From Streptomyces triticagri (GTDB lineage Bacteria; Actinomycetota; Actinomycetes; Streptomycetales; Streptomycetaceae), in assembly GCF_003429565.1 (NCBI RefSeq), contig NZ_QUAK01000239.1:119386-183385 (forward strand): a stretch of DNA of 64,000 nt, given 5' to 3'. The notes under the pieces are model-generated. The model was not told where the DNA came from. It made no database searches and saw only the letters and a program-made list of their open reading frames with translations. The position numbers and the translations under genes were made by a program. Positions 46,328-54,575 of this stretch are shown piece by piece. Each line of letters starts with the position of its first letter. Within the stretch, counting starts at the first letter, position 1.

Positions 46328-46503
46328 TTGACCTGCTCATTCGAACCCGAACCTGAACCCGAACCCGACTTCGCCCCGGTCTGCGAGCCGCCGTCGTCCG
46401 GGAAACCGCAGGTGGTCCGTGCGACCGCACAGACGGCGGACCCGGCTGCCGCGGAGCTGAGGCGGCCGGAACCGCGTATGGAAGGGGACGACTTCGCAAG
46501 CAT
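46324..46503 (-). CDS. Small protein coupled to dhbA (59 residues, unknown)
   Basis: A 59-codon ORF whose stop TGA overlaps the dhbA GTG by 4 nt and whose ATG at 46503 has GGAGAAG about eight nt upstream. It is the first gene after the iron-box promoter. The product has a Ser/Ala-rich first half with two cysteines ten residues or fewer apart (AVCAVARTTCGF) and ends in a GSGSGSGS linker-like tail encoded by repeated GGTTCG units. It does not look like a signal peptide or an MbtH protein. It may be a regulator, a metal-binding peptide, or simply a translated leader. Not recognised. Confidence 0.5.
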   Translation of the reverse strand: MLAKSSPSIRGSGRLSSAAAGSAVCAVARTTCGFPDDGGSQTGAKSGSGSGSGSNEQVK

Positions 46504-46645
46504 GGACTGACTTCTCCGTACGTTCTCGGTGGTCGGGGTGGTTCCGGACAGCTGTCCGGTCACTCCGGGCCGCCCTTGGGCAGGGCAGACGGCACACTTC
46601 GGGCATGGAGCAGCCTTTCGGGCAGCCCGGCCCTCGGTGCGCAAC

Positions 46646-46664
46646 TTAGGTTAGGCTAACCACA
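46646..46664. promoter_or_regulatory. Iron box B upstream of the dhb operon
   Basis: TTAGGTTAGGCTAACCACA matches the consensus at 17 of 19 positions and lies 143 bp before the 59-codon ORF that opens the dhb operon. It is the expected DmdR1 repressor site for siderophore synthesis. Apart from the palindrome at 46685, I see nothing else supportable in the 46504-46930 gap. Confidence 0.9.
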
Positions 46665-46684
46665 TGTTGATCGTGCAAGGGGGG

Positions 46685-46700
46685 CGGCCGAAATCGGCCG
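46685..46700. terminator. Weak stem-loop downstream of the GlxA-like gene
   Basis: CGGCCGA-AA-TCGGCCG forms a 7-bp perfect stem 231 bp beyond the oxidase stop and just upstream of iron box B. There is no T-run. It could end the oxidase transcript or be an operator. Confidence 0.35.
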
Positions 46701-46930
46701 GATCGCGTCACTCTGAACCACCGGCAGTGGCCGTCGAGTCGTCCCGTGCGCCGCCGCGCCACCCGTGACGCGCTCACCCCGCTGCCACCTGCCGACTCCA
46801 TCGAGCCTCGCCCTCATCGCCCTTGCGGCGATGGCCGGTTCGACCGGGATGACCTTGGCCGAAAGTCTCGACGGACCGCTCGGTACCCGCGCCGCGGGTG
46901 CCGCGATCACCGTTCGCCCCCCCATCGCCC

Positions 46931-48934
46931 TCAGTTGTGCGCAGGCGCAGGATCCTCCGCCGTCGTCCGATGCGTCGGCGCGTCCTTCGCGACGGGCACG
47001 TTCACCCAGACCGACTCGGAGGGAACCCCGCGGTCGTCCACGGCCGTCAACATGTACCAACCGGGCGGTACGAGCGACGGGTTGTGCGGGAGCGTGACCC
47101 GTACACCGTCGTCGGTCCGCTTGAAGTCCACCGCGATCGAGCGCTGCTCGACATTGGTGACATGGGTGAAGGCGCCCGGTCTGATCAACCGCATCTTCTT
47201 GATGGAGGCGGCGTCCTTGCTGCGGAAGTCCGCCGATGCGCCGAGCTTCACCGTCCGGCGCGCATCGTCGGAGTCGCGCAGCTCGGGCCGCTCGCCGTCC
47301 TGGTGCAGATACGGCGGCGTGTAGATCTCAAGCCGCTGCTCGAACTTCCCGAGCTTGCTGTTGGCCTTGTCGGAGAACAGCGAGTCCGAGCCGAAGGTCA
47401 TCACCCTGCCGTCGGGCAGCAGCAGGCCGCCCGAGTGGTAGTTGCGGCCGACCAGGGGCGCCGCGGCCTCGCTGAACTTGTTCGCCGCCGGGTCGTAGAG
47501 CGAGGCCTTGAGGATGTTGCTGGCCCCCTTGCCGCGGTAGTCGCCCGACCCATTGGTGGTCAGGACGGTGTCGTCGGGCAGGATCACACTGCTCGGGTAC
47601 CGGGCCTTGTCGTACATCGGGGGACCGTCGGTGAAGCGCGGCTTGTCGGCCTTGAGGTCCGCGATCCCGGTGCGGTCCGTGGACTTCTGCGACTCGCCGA
47701 CCCCGCCTCCGCCGAGTACCAGGTACTTCTGGTCCTGCGCGGGCGGCAGCAGCACCGACATCGACGTCTCCAGAATGTCCGGATCGGTCAGCCCGGGGAC
47801 CTCGGTGAACTTGTCCGAGTCGAGGTCCCACAGACCCGGCACCCGGCCCTGGTCGTCCGGCCCGTATCCCGCGTTGGACCCGGTGTAGAAGATGCGGCTG
47901 TCGGCGGTGAGGAAGAGCGCCGGGTAGGTCGGGAAGAAGCGCGACTTGGGCAGGTACTGCCACTTCTTGCTCTTCGGGTCGTACACCTCGTTCTTGCCCG
48001 GCACCACCTGCCCGATCTCGTCGAGGCCGGACACCGACAGGACCTTGCCGTCCTCCAGCGTGGTCAGCGTCGGGTACCAGCGGGCCTCGCCCATCGGATC
48101 GACCGTGATGTACCGCTCGGCGACCGGGTCGAACTCGTACGCCTCCTTGATGCCCTGGAAGTCCTTCTTGTCGAACGACAGCTTCTGCGCGATGCCGTAG
48201 AGGTTCCGCTTCTCGTCACCCTCGAGACCCTCGATGCGGTACTGGTCCTGGGTGCCGGTCTGGTACTGCTCGCCCTTCCGCGGCGCCTCCACATAGACCC
48301 GCGCGCTGCTGGCGGTGACCTTCGCCTTGCCGGTCTTCTTGTCGACGGTCTTCTTAGCCCGCGGGACCAGGACGCTCGCCTGCGAGACAAAGGTCTTGCC
48401 GTTCTCCTGACCGACGAAGCGCGTCCCCTGCGGCAGCGTCTTGGGCTTGTCCGGGTTCTCGTTGTGCACGATCATCAGGCCGCCGGCCTTCTGTACATCG
48501 CCCCTGAGCGTCTCGTAGCGCTGGGTTCCGCCGGCCACCAGGAGATTCCCGTCCGGCAGCTGGGTGTGTCCCGCGCAGAACAGGTCCTTCGGGGTGTCGA
48601 TGTTCTTGAAGGTGTTCTTCACCGGATCCCAGAGCACCGTGCGGAACGTCTTGGCGTCGAACTGCTTGGCATCGTTGCCCGAGCCGGCGATCAGGAGCAC
48701 CTTTCCGGTGTTCAGGAGCGCCGCGTGGATGGTGTTGATCCGGTACTTCTCGGGGACGTCGACGGTCCGCCAGTGGCCCTTGGCCGCCTTGTACTCGGGC
48801 TGATTGATCTCGTACGCGTGGTAGCGCTCGGAGGTGAAGTCGTACACCGCCGGGGCATTGGCCGCGGCGAGCGCGAGCACCGCCCCACAACCGAGCAGGA
48901 TGCGGACAAGTCGGCGGCTCGGACGGTGTGCCAT
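46931..48934 (-). CDS. GlxA-like copper radical (galactose/glyoxal) oxidase
   Basis: 667 residues, closely resembling Streptomyces GlxA. A signal-anchor (RRLVRILLGCGAVLALAAANAPAVYDF) is followed by a kelch propeller. The cofactor residues are present: Cys in DLFCAGHTQ, Trp-Tyr in EARWYPTLTT, Tyr-His in RNYHSGG, and His in FTHVTNV. A C-terminal DUF1929-type domain ends ESVWVNVPV. GlxA oxidises a glycan at hyphal tips and is normally next to cslA. No cslA is present here, so this may be a paralogue. GGGAG eight nt before the ATG at 48934 fixes the start; the longer frame to 49030 is rejected. Confidence 0.88.
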   Translation of the reverse strand: MAHRPSRRLVRILLGCGAVLALAAANAPAVYDFTSERYHAYEINQPEYKAAKGHWRTVDVPEKYRINTIHAALLNTGKVLLIAGSGNDAKQFDAKTFRTVLWDPVKNTFKNIDTPKDLFCAGHTQLPDGNLLVAGGTQRYETLRGDVQKAGGLMIVHNENPDKPKTLPQGTRFVGQENGKTFVSQASVLVPRAKKTVDKKTGKAKVTASSARVYVEAPRKGEQYQTGTQDQYRIEGLEGDEKRNLYGIAQKLSFDKKDFQGIKEAYEFDPVAERYITVDPMGEARWYPTLTTLEDGKVLSVSGLDEIGQVVPGKNEVYDPKSKKWQYLPKSRFFPTYPALFLTADSRIFYTGSNAGYGPDDQGRVPGLWDLDSDKFTEVPGLTDPDILETSMSVLLPPAQDQKYLVLGGGGVGESQKSTDRTGIADLKADKPRFTDGPPMYDKARYPSSVILPDDTVLTTNGSGDYRGKGASNILKASLYDPAANKFSEAAAPLVGRNYHSGGLLLPDGRVMTFGSDSLFSDKANSKLGKFEQRLEIYTPPYLHQDGERPELRDSDDARRTVKLGASADFRSKDAASIKKMRLIRPGAFTHVTNVEQRSIAVDFKRTDDGVRVTLPHNPSLVPPGWYMLTAVDDRGVPSESVWVNVPVAKDAPTHRTTAEDPAPAHN

Positions 48935-49181
48935 CGATTTCACTCCCAGGGCTGTGCGTCGAACGGTCGGGCGTCTGTCGACGGTGCGATATGCCCGATT
49001 GTTGAGCGTATGACGGGATTGGCGCATCAACGGTTCGCGACAACAGGGCCATTCGGCCCCTCTTCAGGGGTGAAAGGGGGTACGGGGCCGGTCCGGCGAT
49101 GACCTCACAGGTAATCGACCCGCATCGCCTGCTCGGCGAGCCTGGTCGTACACCGGTTCACAGCAGACCCAGGAGGACGCC

Positions 49182-49529
49182 ATGACCCACTACGCCGTCG
49201 CGCACCTGCAGAGCGCAGCACAGCACGAGGACGTCTTCGTCTACATGGAGCGCATCCAGTCGACGCTCGACCCCTACGAGGGCCGGTTCGTCGTGCACGG
49301 ATCGCGGCCCGAGGTCGTCGAGGGTGCCTGGCCCGGATACCTGGTGATGATCGCCTTCCCCGACGAGGAGCGGGCGAAGGGCTGGTACCGCTCGGACGCG
49401 TACCAGGCGATCCTGCCGCTGCGCACCGACCACATCGAGGGCGACGTGATCCTGGTGCCGGGCGTCCCCGAGGGATACGACCCGGCGTCGACCGCCGCCC
49501 TGATGCGGACGGCGGCCGACGCCGGATGA
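49182..49529 (+). CDS. DUF1330 family protein
   Basis: 115 residues forming one dimeric alpha-beta barrel. The conserved pattern is YMERIQSTLDPYEGRFVVHG near residue 21 and FPDEERAKGWYRSDAYQAILPLR near 64. The function of the family is unknown. An AGGAGG stretch precedes the ATG. It is divergent from the GlxA-like gene across 247 bp with no clear operator. Confidence 0.85.
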   Translation: MTHYAVAHLQSAAQHEDVFVYMERIQSTLDPYEGRFVVHGSRPEVVEGAWPGYLVMIAFPDEERAKGWYRSDAYQAILPLRTDHIEGDVILVPGVPEGYDPASTAALMRTAADAG

Positions 49530-49556
49530 GCGGGGGAGGGCCGATGGCCCGGGCGG

Positions 49557-50555
49557 CTACTTCACCTTCTCCGCGAGCAGCGGGACGACCTTGTCGATCG
49601 CGTACGACACCGAGAGCACCGAGTCCGTGGCGAAGGCCTTGTCGACCCCCGCTGGGAAGAACAGGTCGCGGCCGTCCTTCACCGACGGCACCGCCTTGTA
49701 CAGCGGGTCGTCGGTGATGGTCTTGGCGGGGATGCCGATCGGCGTCATCACGGTCACATCGGCGTCGAGGAGCTCGAGGTTCTCCTTGGACACCGAGATC
49801 GAGAACGCCTTGCCGGCCTTCTTCTCGACGGCGGGCGAGTTCTTGAAGCCCAGGCTCTCGACGAAGTTGATCCGGCCGGTGCCCCGCACATAGGCGCCGT
49901 AGCCCTCAGAGGTGCGCGAGCCGACCGTGATGGTCTTGCCCTTGAACTCGGGGTGTGCCTTCTTGGCGTCGGCGAACTTCTTCTCGACACCGGAGATCAG
50001 CTCGTCGCCCTTCTCGGGCACGCCCAGCGCCGCGGAGACCATCTCGGTCTGCTTGTCCCATGTCACCTTGTACTGGTCGCCGCCCTTGGGGGCGCCGACC
50101 GTCGGGGCGATCTTGCTGAGCGTGTCGTAGCGGGTCTTGTCGCCGCTGGACTTCACATCGAGGATCAGATCGGGCTGCAGCTCGGCGATCTTCTCGTACT
50201 CGGGCTCCAGGGTGCCGATCAGCTTCGGGCTCTTGTCGTACTTGCCCTTGGCCCAGGGGCCCACACCGTCGCCGCCGAACGGCAGCCAGTCGCTCGCACC
50301 CACCGGCTGCACACCGAGGGCGAGCGCGGTCTCGGCGTCGCCCCAGCCGAGGGCGACGACCCGCTTGGGCGCCTCGTCCACGGTGACCTCACCGAACTTG
50401 GTGGCGACCTTGGCGGGGAAGGCGCCCTTCGAGCCGGACGAGGAGCTGCCCGACGACTCGTCGCCGTCGGAGGAACCGCAGGCCGACACGGAGACGAGCA
50501 CGGCGGCGAGAAGGCCGGACAGCAGAGTCGCGGTGCGGCGGGAGGACTTCATCAT
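49557..50555 (-). CDS. Ferric-siderophore-binding lipoprotein (FepB type)
   Basis: About 332 residues. The lipobox is SVSACGSS after a Sec signal. The core is the helical-backbone class III binding fold: VVALGWGDAETALALGV, IAELQPDLILDV, and a long central helix. It delivers ferric catecholate to the permease pair encoded upstream. The frame allows starts at 50564, 50555 and 50552; the ATG at 50555 has GGGTGA six nt upstream. It has its own iron box. Confidence 0.88.
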   Translation of the reverse strand: MMKSSRRTATLLSGLLAAVLVSVSACGSSDGDESSGSSSSGSKGAFPAKVATKFGEVTVDEAPKRVVALGWGDAETALALGVQPVGASDWLPFGGDGVGPWAKGKYDKSPKLIGTLEPEYEKIAELQPDLILDVKSSGDKTRYDTLSKIAPTVGAPKGGDQYKVTWDKQTEMVSAALGVPEKGDELISGVEKKFADAKKAHPEFKGKTITVGSRTSEGYGAYVRGTGRINFVESLGFKNSPAVEKKAGKAFSISVSKENLELLDADVTVMTPIGIPAKTITDDPLYKAVPSVKDGRDLFFPAGVDKAFATDSVLSVSYAIDKVVPLLAEKVK

Positions 50556-50568
50556 GACGTTCACCCAG

Positions 50569-50587
50569 TCAGGTTAGCCTAGCCTTA
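50569..50587. promoter_or_regulatory. Iron box C upstream of fepB-like gene
   Basis: TCAGGTTAGCCTAGCCTTA matches the iron-box consensus at 15 of 19 positions. It overlaps the stop codon of the upstream fepC-like gene, so the binding-protein gene can be transcribed independently of the permease operon. Confidence 0.75.
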
Positions 50588-51526
50588 CTGTTTCGGTTGC
50601 ACGTGGTGCCGCCCCAGCGGGACCACCACGGGCGTGGCCGAGGCGGGATCGTCGATCACCTTGCAGCGCATCCCGAACACCTCGCCGACCAGCTCCTCGT
50701 CGACGATCTCGGACGGATCACCCTCGGCGACGATCCGCCCGTCCTTCATCGCGATCAGATGGTCCGCGTACCGGCAGGCCAGATTCAGCTCGTGCAGCAC
50801 CGCGACCATCGTCACCCCCCGCTCCCGGTTCAGATCCGTCAACAGGTCCAGTACGTCCAGCTGATGGCTGACGTCGAGGAACGTCGTCGGCTCGTCCAGG
50901 AGCAGGATGTCCGTGCGCTGGGACAGGGCCATGGCGATCCACACACGCTGGCGCTGGCCGCCGGACAGCTCGTCCACCGGCCGGTCCGCGAGATCCAGCA
51001 CATCGGTGGCGAGCAGCGCCTCGGCCACCGCGGTGTCGTCCTCGGCGGTCCAGCGCCGGAACCAGCCCTGGTGCGGATAGCGGCCCCGGCCCACCAGATC
51101 GGAGACCGTGATGCCCTCCGGGGCGGTCGGGGACTGCGGCAGGATGCCGAGCAGCGCCGCGACCTCCTTGGTCGGCGTCTGCTGGATGTCGCGGCCGTCG
51201 AGCAGTACCTGACCGGCCGTCGGCGCGAGCAGCCGGGCCATCGCCCGCAGCAGGGTCGACTTGCCGCAGGCATTGGGTCCGACGATGACACTGATACGGC
51301 CGCGCGGGATCGTGACGTCGAGATCCTGCACGATGTCCCGCTCGCCGTAGCCGAGGCACACACCACGGGCCTCGAGCGTGTGTCCGTCCTGCACCGTGTC
51401 GCCCTCTCGCATCGTCGCCGGCCGCTGTCCGGCCGTCGTCCCCTTCTCGAGGCGCGGGCTCCCGCCGGGCGCGGACCTCCGCCGTGCACCGTCCGGACCC
51501 CGCCCGGAGTCCCCTCGTACGGCCAT
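50585..51526 (-). CDS. Ferric-siderophore ABC ATPase (FepC type)
   Basis: 313 residues. Walker A GPNACGKST, signature ELSGGQRQRVWIAMAL, Walker B ILLLDEPTTFLD and switch His in VLHELNLACRYAD are all intact. The ATG at 51526 has GGGAGG five nt upstream and lies one nt past the permease stop, giving a longer Arg/Pro-rich N terminus than usual. An internal Met (residue 39) would give the standard family length and is an alternative start. Confidence 0.9.
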   Translation of the reverse strand: MAVRGDSGRGPDGARRRSAPGGSPRLEKGTTAGQRPATMREGDTVQDGHTLEARGVCLGYGERDIVQDLDVTIPRGRISVIVGPNACGKSTLLRAMARLLAPTAGQVLLDGRDIQQTPTKEVAALLGILPQSPTAPEGITVSDLVGRGRYPHQGWFRRWTAEDDTAVAEALLATDVLDLADRPVDELSGGQRQRVWIAMALSQRTDILLLDEPTTFLDVSHQLDVLDLLTDLNRERGVTMVAVLHELNLACRYADHLIAMKDGRIVAEGDPSEIVDEELVGEVFGMRCKVIDDPASATPVVVPLGRHHVQPKQ

Positions 51527-51527
51527 C

Positions 51528-52607
51528 TCAGCCTCCCCGTCCCACGCGATTCGCCCGGGCCAGGAGGAACAGCAGATACGGCGCCCCGATGATGCTTGTC
51601 ACCACACCCACCGGCAGCTGGGTGGACGGCAGCGCATGCTGCGCGGCGAGATCCGCGGCCAGCACCATCACCGCTCCCGTGAGGGCCGCCGGCAGCAGGG
51701 CCGGCCTGCCCGGCACCAGGCGCCGTGCGATCGGCGCGGAGAGCAGCGCCACGAAGTCCACCGGACCCGCCGCGGCGGTGGCGACCCCGGCGAGCGCGGT
51801 CGCGCAGGCGAGCAGCGCGAGGCGGCTCGGCTCGACCCGGGTCCCGAGCCCGGCGGCGGTGTCGTCGCCGAGCTGCAGCGCCGGAAGGAACCGGGACGCC
51901 AGGACGGTCAGCGGGCCGAGCACGCACAGCGCGATGGTCAGCGGCCCCAACTGCTCCCAGGAGCGGCCGTTGAGGCTGCCCTTCAGCCAGCCGAGGAGCT
52001 GCTGAGCGTCGGTCACCTCCGCCCGCGTCATCAGGTACGACACCAGGCTGACCAGACCGGCCGCCACTCCCAGGCCCACCAGGACCAGACGCTGTCCGAC
52101 GACGCCGTTGCGCCAGGCGAGCAGATAGATCGCGGCACCCGAGATCAGCGCGCCCGCGAGCGCGGTCAGGGACAGGCTCAGACCGCTCAGCTGGAAGCCG
52201 AGCGAACCGATCGCCGCGCCCGCACTCGCGCCGGCGCTGATGCCGATGATGTCCGGGCTGGCCAGCGGATTGCGCAGCAAGGTCTGGAAGACCGCGCCCG
52301 CGGTGCCGAACGCCATGCCGATCAGCACCGCGATCAGCGCCCGCGGCAGCCGCAGCTCCATGATCACGAACTCGGCGCCGCCCGGACCGTTGCCGAACAG
52401 CGTCGCGACGACGTCCGCGACGGGCACCACCATGTCGCCGACACTCAGCGACACACAGAACACCGCCAGGGCACACAGGGCGAGTCCCGCGGTCACCACC
52501 ACCGAGCGCCGCCGCCCGGCGCCGCGGGCCCGCGCCACGTCCCGGACCGCTGCCTCGGCACGGGCCTTCCGCTCGGCAGGGCCGCCGTCGATCACCGAAG
52601 GGATCAC
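51528..52607 (-). CDS. Ferric-siderophore ABC permease (FepG type)
   Basis: 359 residues with 9-10 membrane segments of the BtuC/FecCD family: RLPRALIAVLIGMAFGTAGAVFQTLLRNPLASPDIIGISAGAS and PVDFVALLSAPIARRLVPG. The GTG at 52607 overlaps the stop of the first permease gene (GTGA). It forms a heterodimer with the product of 52604-53725. Confidence 0.9.
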   Translation of the reverse strand: MIPSVIDGGPAERKARAEAAVRDVARARGAGRRRSVVVTAGLALCALAVFCVSLSVGDMVVPVADVVATLFGNGPGGAEFVIMELRLPRALIAVLIGMAFGTAGAVFQTLLRNPLASPDIIGISAGASAGAAIGSLGFQLSGLSLSLTALAGALISGAAIYLLAWRNGVVGQRLVLVGLGVAAGLVSLVSYLMTRAEVTDAQQLLGWLKGSLNGRSWEQLGPLTIALCVLGPLTVLASRFLPALQLGDDTAAGLGTRVEPSRLALLACATALAGVATAAAGPVDFVALLSAPIARRLVPGRPALLPAALTGAVMVLAADLAAQHALPSTQLPVGVVTSIIGAPYLLFLLARANRVGRGG

Positions 52608-53725
52608 AGTTCCACCATCTTCCGGCGCCGCACCAGCCAGATGAACGGAATGCAGCCGACCGCGGCCGTCACCACACCCACCTGCACCTCGCCCGGCCGC
52701 GCGATCACCCGGCCGAGGATGTCCGCGAGCAGCAGCACGATCGGCGCGAGCAGCATGCTGTACGGCAGCACCCAGCGGTAGTCGGGGCCGGTGATCAACC
52801 GGGCCACGTGCGGCACCGCGAGCCCCACGAAGCCGATCGGCCCGGCGACCACGGTCGCCGCCCCGCAGAGCATGACCACCACGAGTGCCGACACGATCCT
52901 GGCCCGGCCGACCCGCTGCCCGAGTCCGCGGGCCAGATCGTCGCCGAGCGACAGCGCGTTCAGCTGCGGCCCCAGCGACAGCGCGAGCAGCCCGCCGACC
53001 GCGATGAACGGTGCGGCCTGCCACAGCACTTCGGCCTCACGCGCGTCCAGGGCACCCACCTGCCAGAACCGGAACTGGTCGTAACCCTCCCGGTCGTTGA
53101 GCAGCATCGCGCTGGTGAAGGAGCCGAGCACCGCACCGGTCGCCGCCCCCGCGAGCGCCAGCTTCACCGGAGTGGCACCCTCACGGCCGAGCGAGCCCAC
53201 CCCGTACACCACGAGTGTGGCGATCAGCGCGCCCAGGAATCCGAACCAGATGTACTGCGAGGGCGCCGTCAGACCGAGGGCGCTGATGGCGGTGACGACC
53301 GCGAGCGAGGCGCCCTGATTCACCCCGAGCAGGCTCGGGTCGGCCAGCGGATTACGGGCCACGCCCTGCATCACCGTGCCGCCGAGACCCAGCGCCACCC
53401 CGGCGAGCAGTCCGGCCACGGTACGCGGGATGCGCACCTCCTGGATGATCAGCTGCCCCTTGTCGCCCTGCTGCGGATCGAAGACGCCCTGCAGCACATC
53501 GGCGAACGACACCGGCCCCGAGCCGATCGCCAGACTCGCAAGGACGGCGAGCAGCAGTACGCCCCCGACGCCGAGCAGCCCGAGCGCGAGCAGCGGCTTG
53601 CTGCGGGCACGGCGCGGAGACCTGCGCTCACGGGGGAGCGTCGGAGCCGCAGGTGCCGTCACGACCCTGCCGCCCGTGGACCGGGCCAGCGGTTGCGCAC
53701 TGTGTCTACATCCCTGTTCGTACAT
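52604..53725 (-). CDS. Ferric-siderophore ABC permease (FepD type)
   Basis: About 373 residues, FecCD family: RIPRTVAGLLAGVALGLGGTVMQGVARNPLADPSLLGVNQGAS and PIGFVGLAVPHVARLITG. It heads the permease-permease-ATPase unit. The start is uncertain. ATGs at 53749 and 53725 and a GTG at 53662 are in frame; none has an ideal ribosome-binding site and the N-terminal 30 residues are not conserved. Iron box D lies about 100 bp upstream. Confidence 0.88.
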   Translation of the reverse strand: MYEQGCRHSAQPLARSTGGRVVTAPAAPTLPRERRSPRRARSKPLLALGLLGVGGVLLLAVLASLAIGSGPVSFADVLQGVFDPQQGDKGQLIIQEVRIPRTVAGLLAGVALGLGGTVMQGVARNPLADPSLLGVNQGASLAVVTAISALGLTAPSQYIWFGFLGALIATLVVYGVGSLGREGATPVKLALAGAATGAVLGSFTSAMLLNDREGYDQFRFWQVGALDAREAEVLWQAAPFIAVGGLLALSLGPQLNALSLGDDLARGLGQRVGRARIVSALVVVMLCGAATVVAGPIGFVGLAVPHVARLITGPDYRWVLPYSMLLAPIVLLLADILGRVIARPGEVQVGVVTAAVGCIPFIWLVRRRKMVEL

Positions 53726-53825
53726 CCCGCGCGGCACGAGGTCTGCCACGCGGCGGCCCCCGTGCCGCGGACAGCCGGCAAAGTACCTTCACATGCCCGC
53801 CGCCGACACGGCCGCGGGCCACAAG

Positions 53826-53844
53826 TAAGGTAAGGCTAACAGTG
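53826..53844. promoter_or_regulatory. Iron box D between fepD-like and PPOX genes
   Basis: TAAGGTAAGGCTAACAGTG matches the consensus at 13 of 19 positions, with the central AAGGCTAAC intact. It lies in a divergent gap and could control both the uptake permeases and the PPOX flavoprotein. Confidence 0.65.
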
Positions 53845-53889
53845 CCTGCCGGACGTGCCCCGCCCGCGTCCCCCAGCTACGGAGAAACG

Positions 53890-54513
53890 TTGCCTCACGC
53901 CATCACGGACGCCGCTGTCGCGGATGCCGCCATCACGGACGCCGCCGCGGACCTCGCAGCCCCTGCCGCATCCGCCTCCGTGCTCGCCGGATCCACCGAA
54001 CTGCGCTCGGCCGAGGAGCTGCGGGACATTCTCGGCACCCCGCACCCGATCGTCATCGACAAGGTGCACGACCGTCTCACCGAGCAGGACCGCGCCCTCC
54101 TCGCCAGGTCGCCGTTCTGTGCCCTGTCCACCGCCGACGCGGACGGGAACTGCGACGTATCACCGCGCGGTGACGCACCGGGCTTCACACAGATACTCGA
54201 CGCGGGCACGATCGCGCTGCCGGACCGCCCGGGCAACAGGCGCGGCGACAGCCTGCACAACATCCTGGCCAACCCGCACGTCGGCCTGCTCTACCTGATC
54301 CCGGGCGCCCGCGAGGTCTTCCGTATCAACGGCCGCGCCCGCATCCTCACCGACGCGCCCTTCTTCGACGCGATGACGGTCAAGGGCAAGCGCCCCGCCC
54401 TCGCGGTGGTGGTCGAGATCGACGAGATCTATCTGCACTGCCCGCAGTCCCTGAACCGCTCCGGCATCTGGGCACCCGAGACATGGGAGTCCGCGGCGCA
54501 TCCCACCGGCTGA
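53890..54513 (+). CDS. PPOX-type FMN flavoprotein, iron-box associated
   Basis: 207 residues of the pyridoxamine-phosphate-oxidase-like split-barrel fold: RDILGTPHPIVIDKVHDRLTEQDRALLARSPFCALSTADADGNCDVSPRGDAPGF, then RRGDSLHNILANPHVGLLYLIPG. A TTG start at 53890 is chosen because GGAGA lies six nt upstream; the GTG at 53842 falls inside the iron box. The N terminus has a 30-bp tandem duplication (ITDAA repeated). Its place opposite siderophore-uptake genes suggests flavin-dependent reduction or release of iron from the ferric siderophore, but this is inference; many PPOX proteins have unrelated roles. Confidence 0.75.
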   Translation: MPHAITDAAVADAAITDAAADLAAPAASASVLAGSTELRSAEELRDILGTPHPIVIDKVHDRLTEQDRALLARSPFCALSTADADGNCDVSPRGDAPGFTQILDAGTIALPDRPGNRRGDSLHNILANPHVGLLYLIPGAREVFRINGRARILTDAPFFDAMTVKGKRPALAVVVEIDEIYLHCPQSLNRSGIWAPETWESAAHPTG

Positions 54514-54526
54514 CGCGCCGGGCCGC

Positions 54527-54556
54527 GGGCATCGGGGCTGCGCAGCCCCGATGCCC
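54527..54556. terminator. Bidirectional terminator, 15-bp stem
   Basis: GGGCATCGGGGCTGC directly abuts its reverse complement GCAGCCCCGATGCCC, between the convergent PPOX and rhamnosidase genes. A few central bases must open to form the loop. It should stop transcription from both sides. Confidence 0.8.
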
Positions 54557-54575
54557 ACCACGCGTACGCCCCGGA

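Noticed and set aside
46324..46370. GAACCCGA-type simple repeat as a possible recombination site
   Set aside because: It falls in codons for a Gly-Ser tail of the small ORF and is too short for a structural element.
46765..47097. Small + strand ORF with a hydrophobic stretch near the N terminus
   Set aside because: It runs into the 3' end of the GlxA-like gene in antisense, becomes Arg/Pro-rich there and has no convincing ribosome-binding site.
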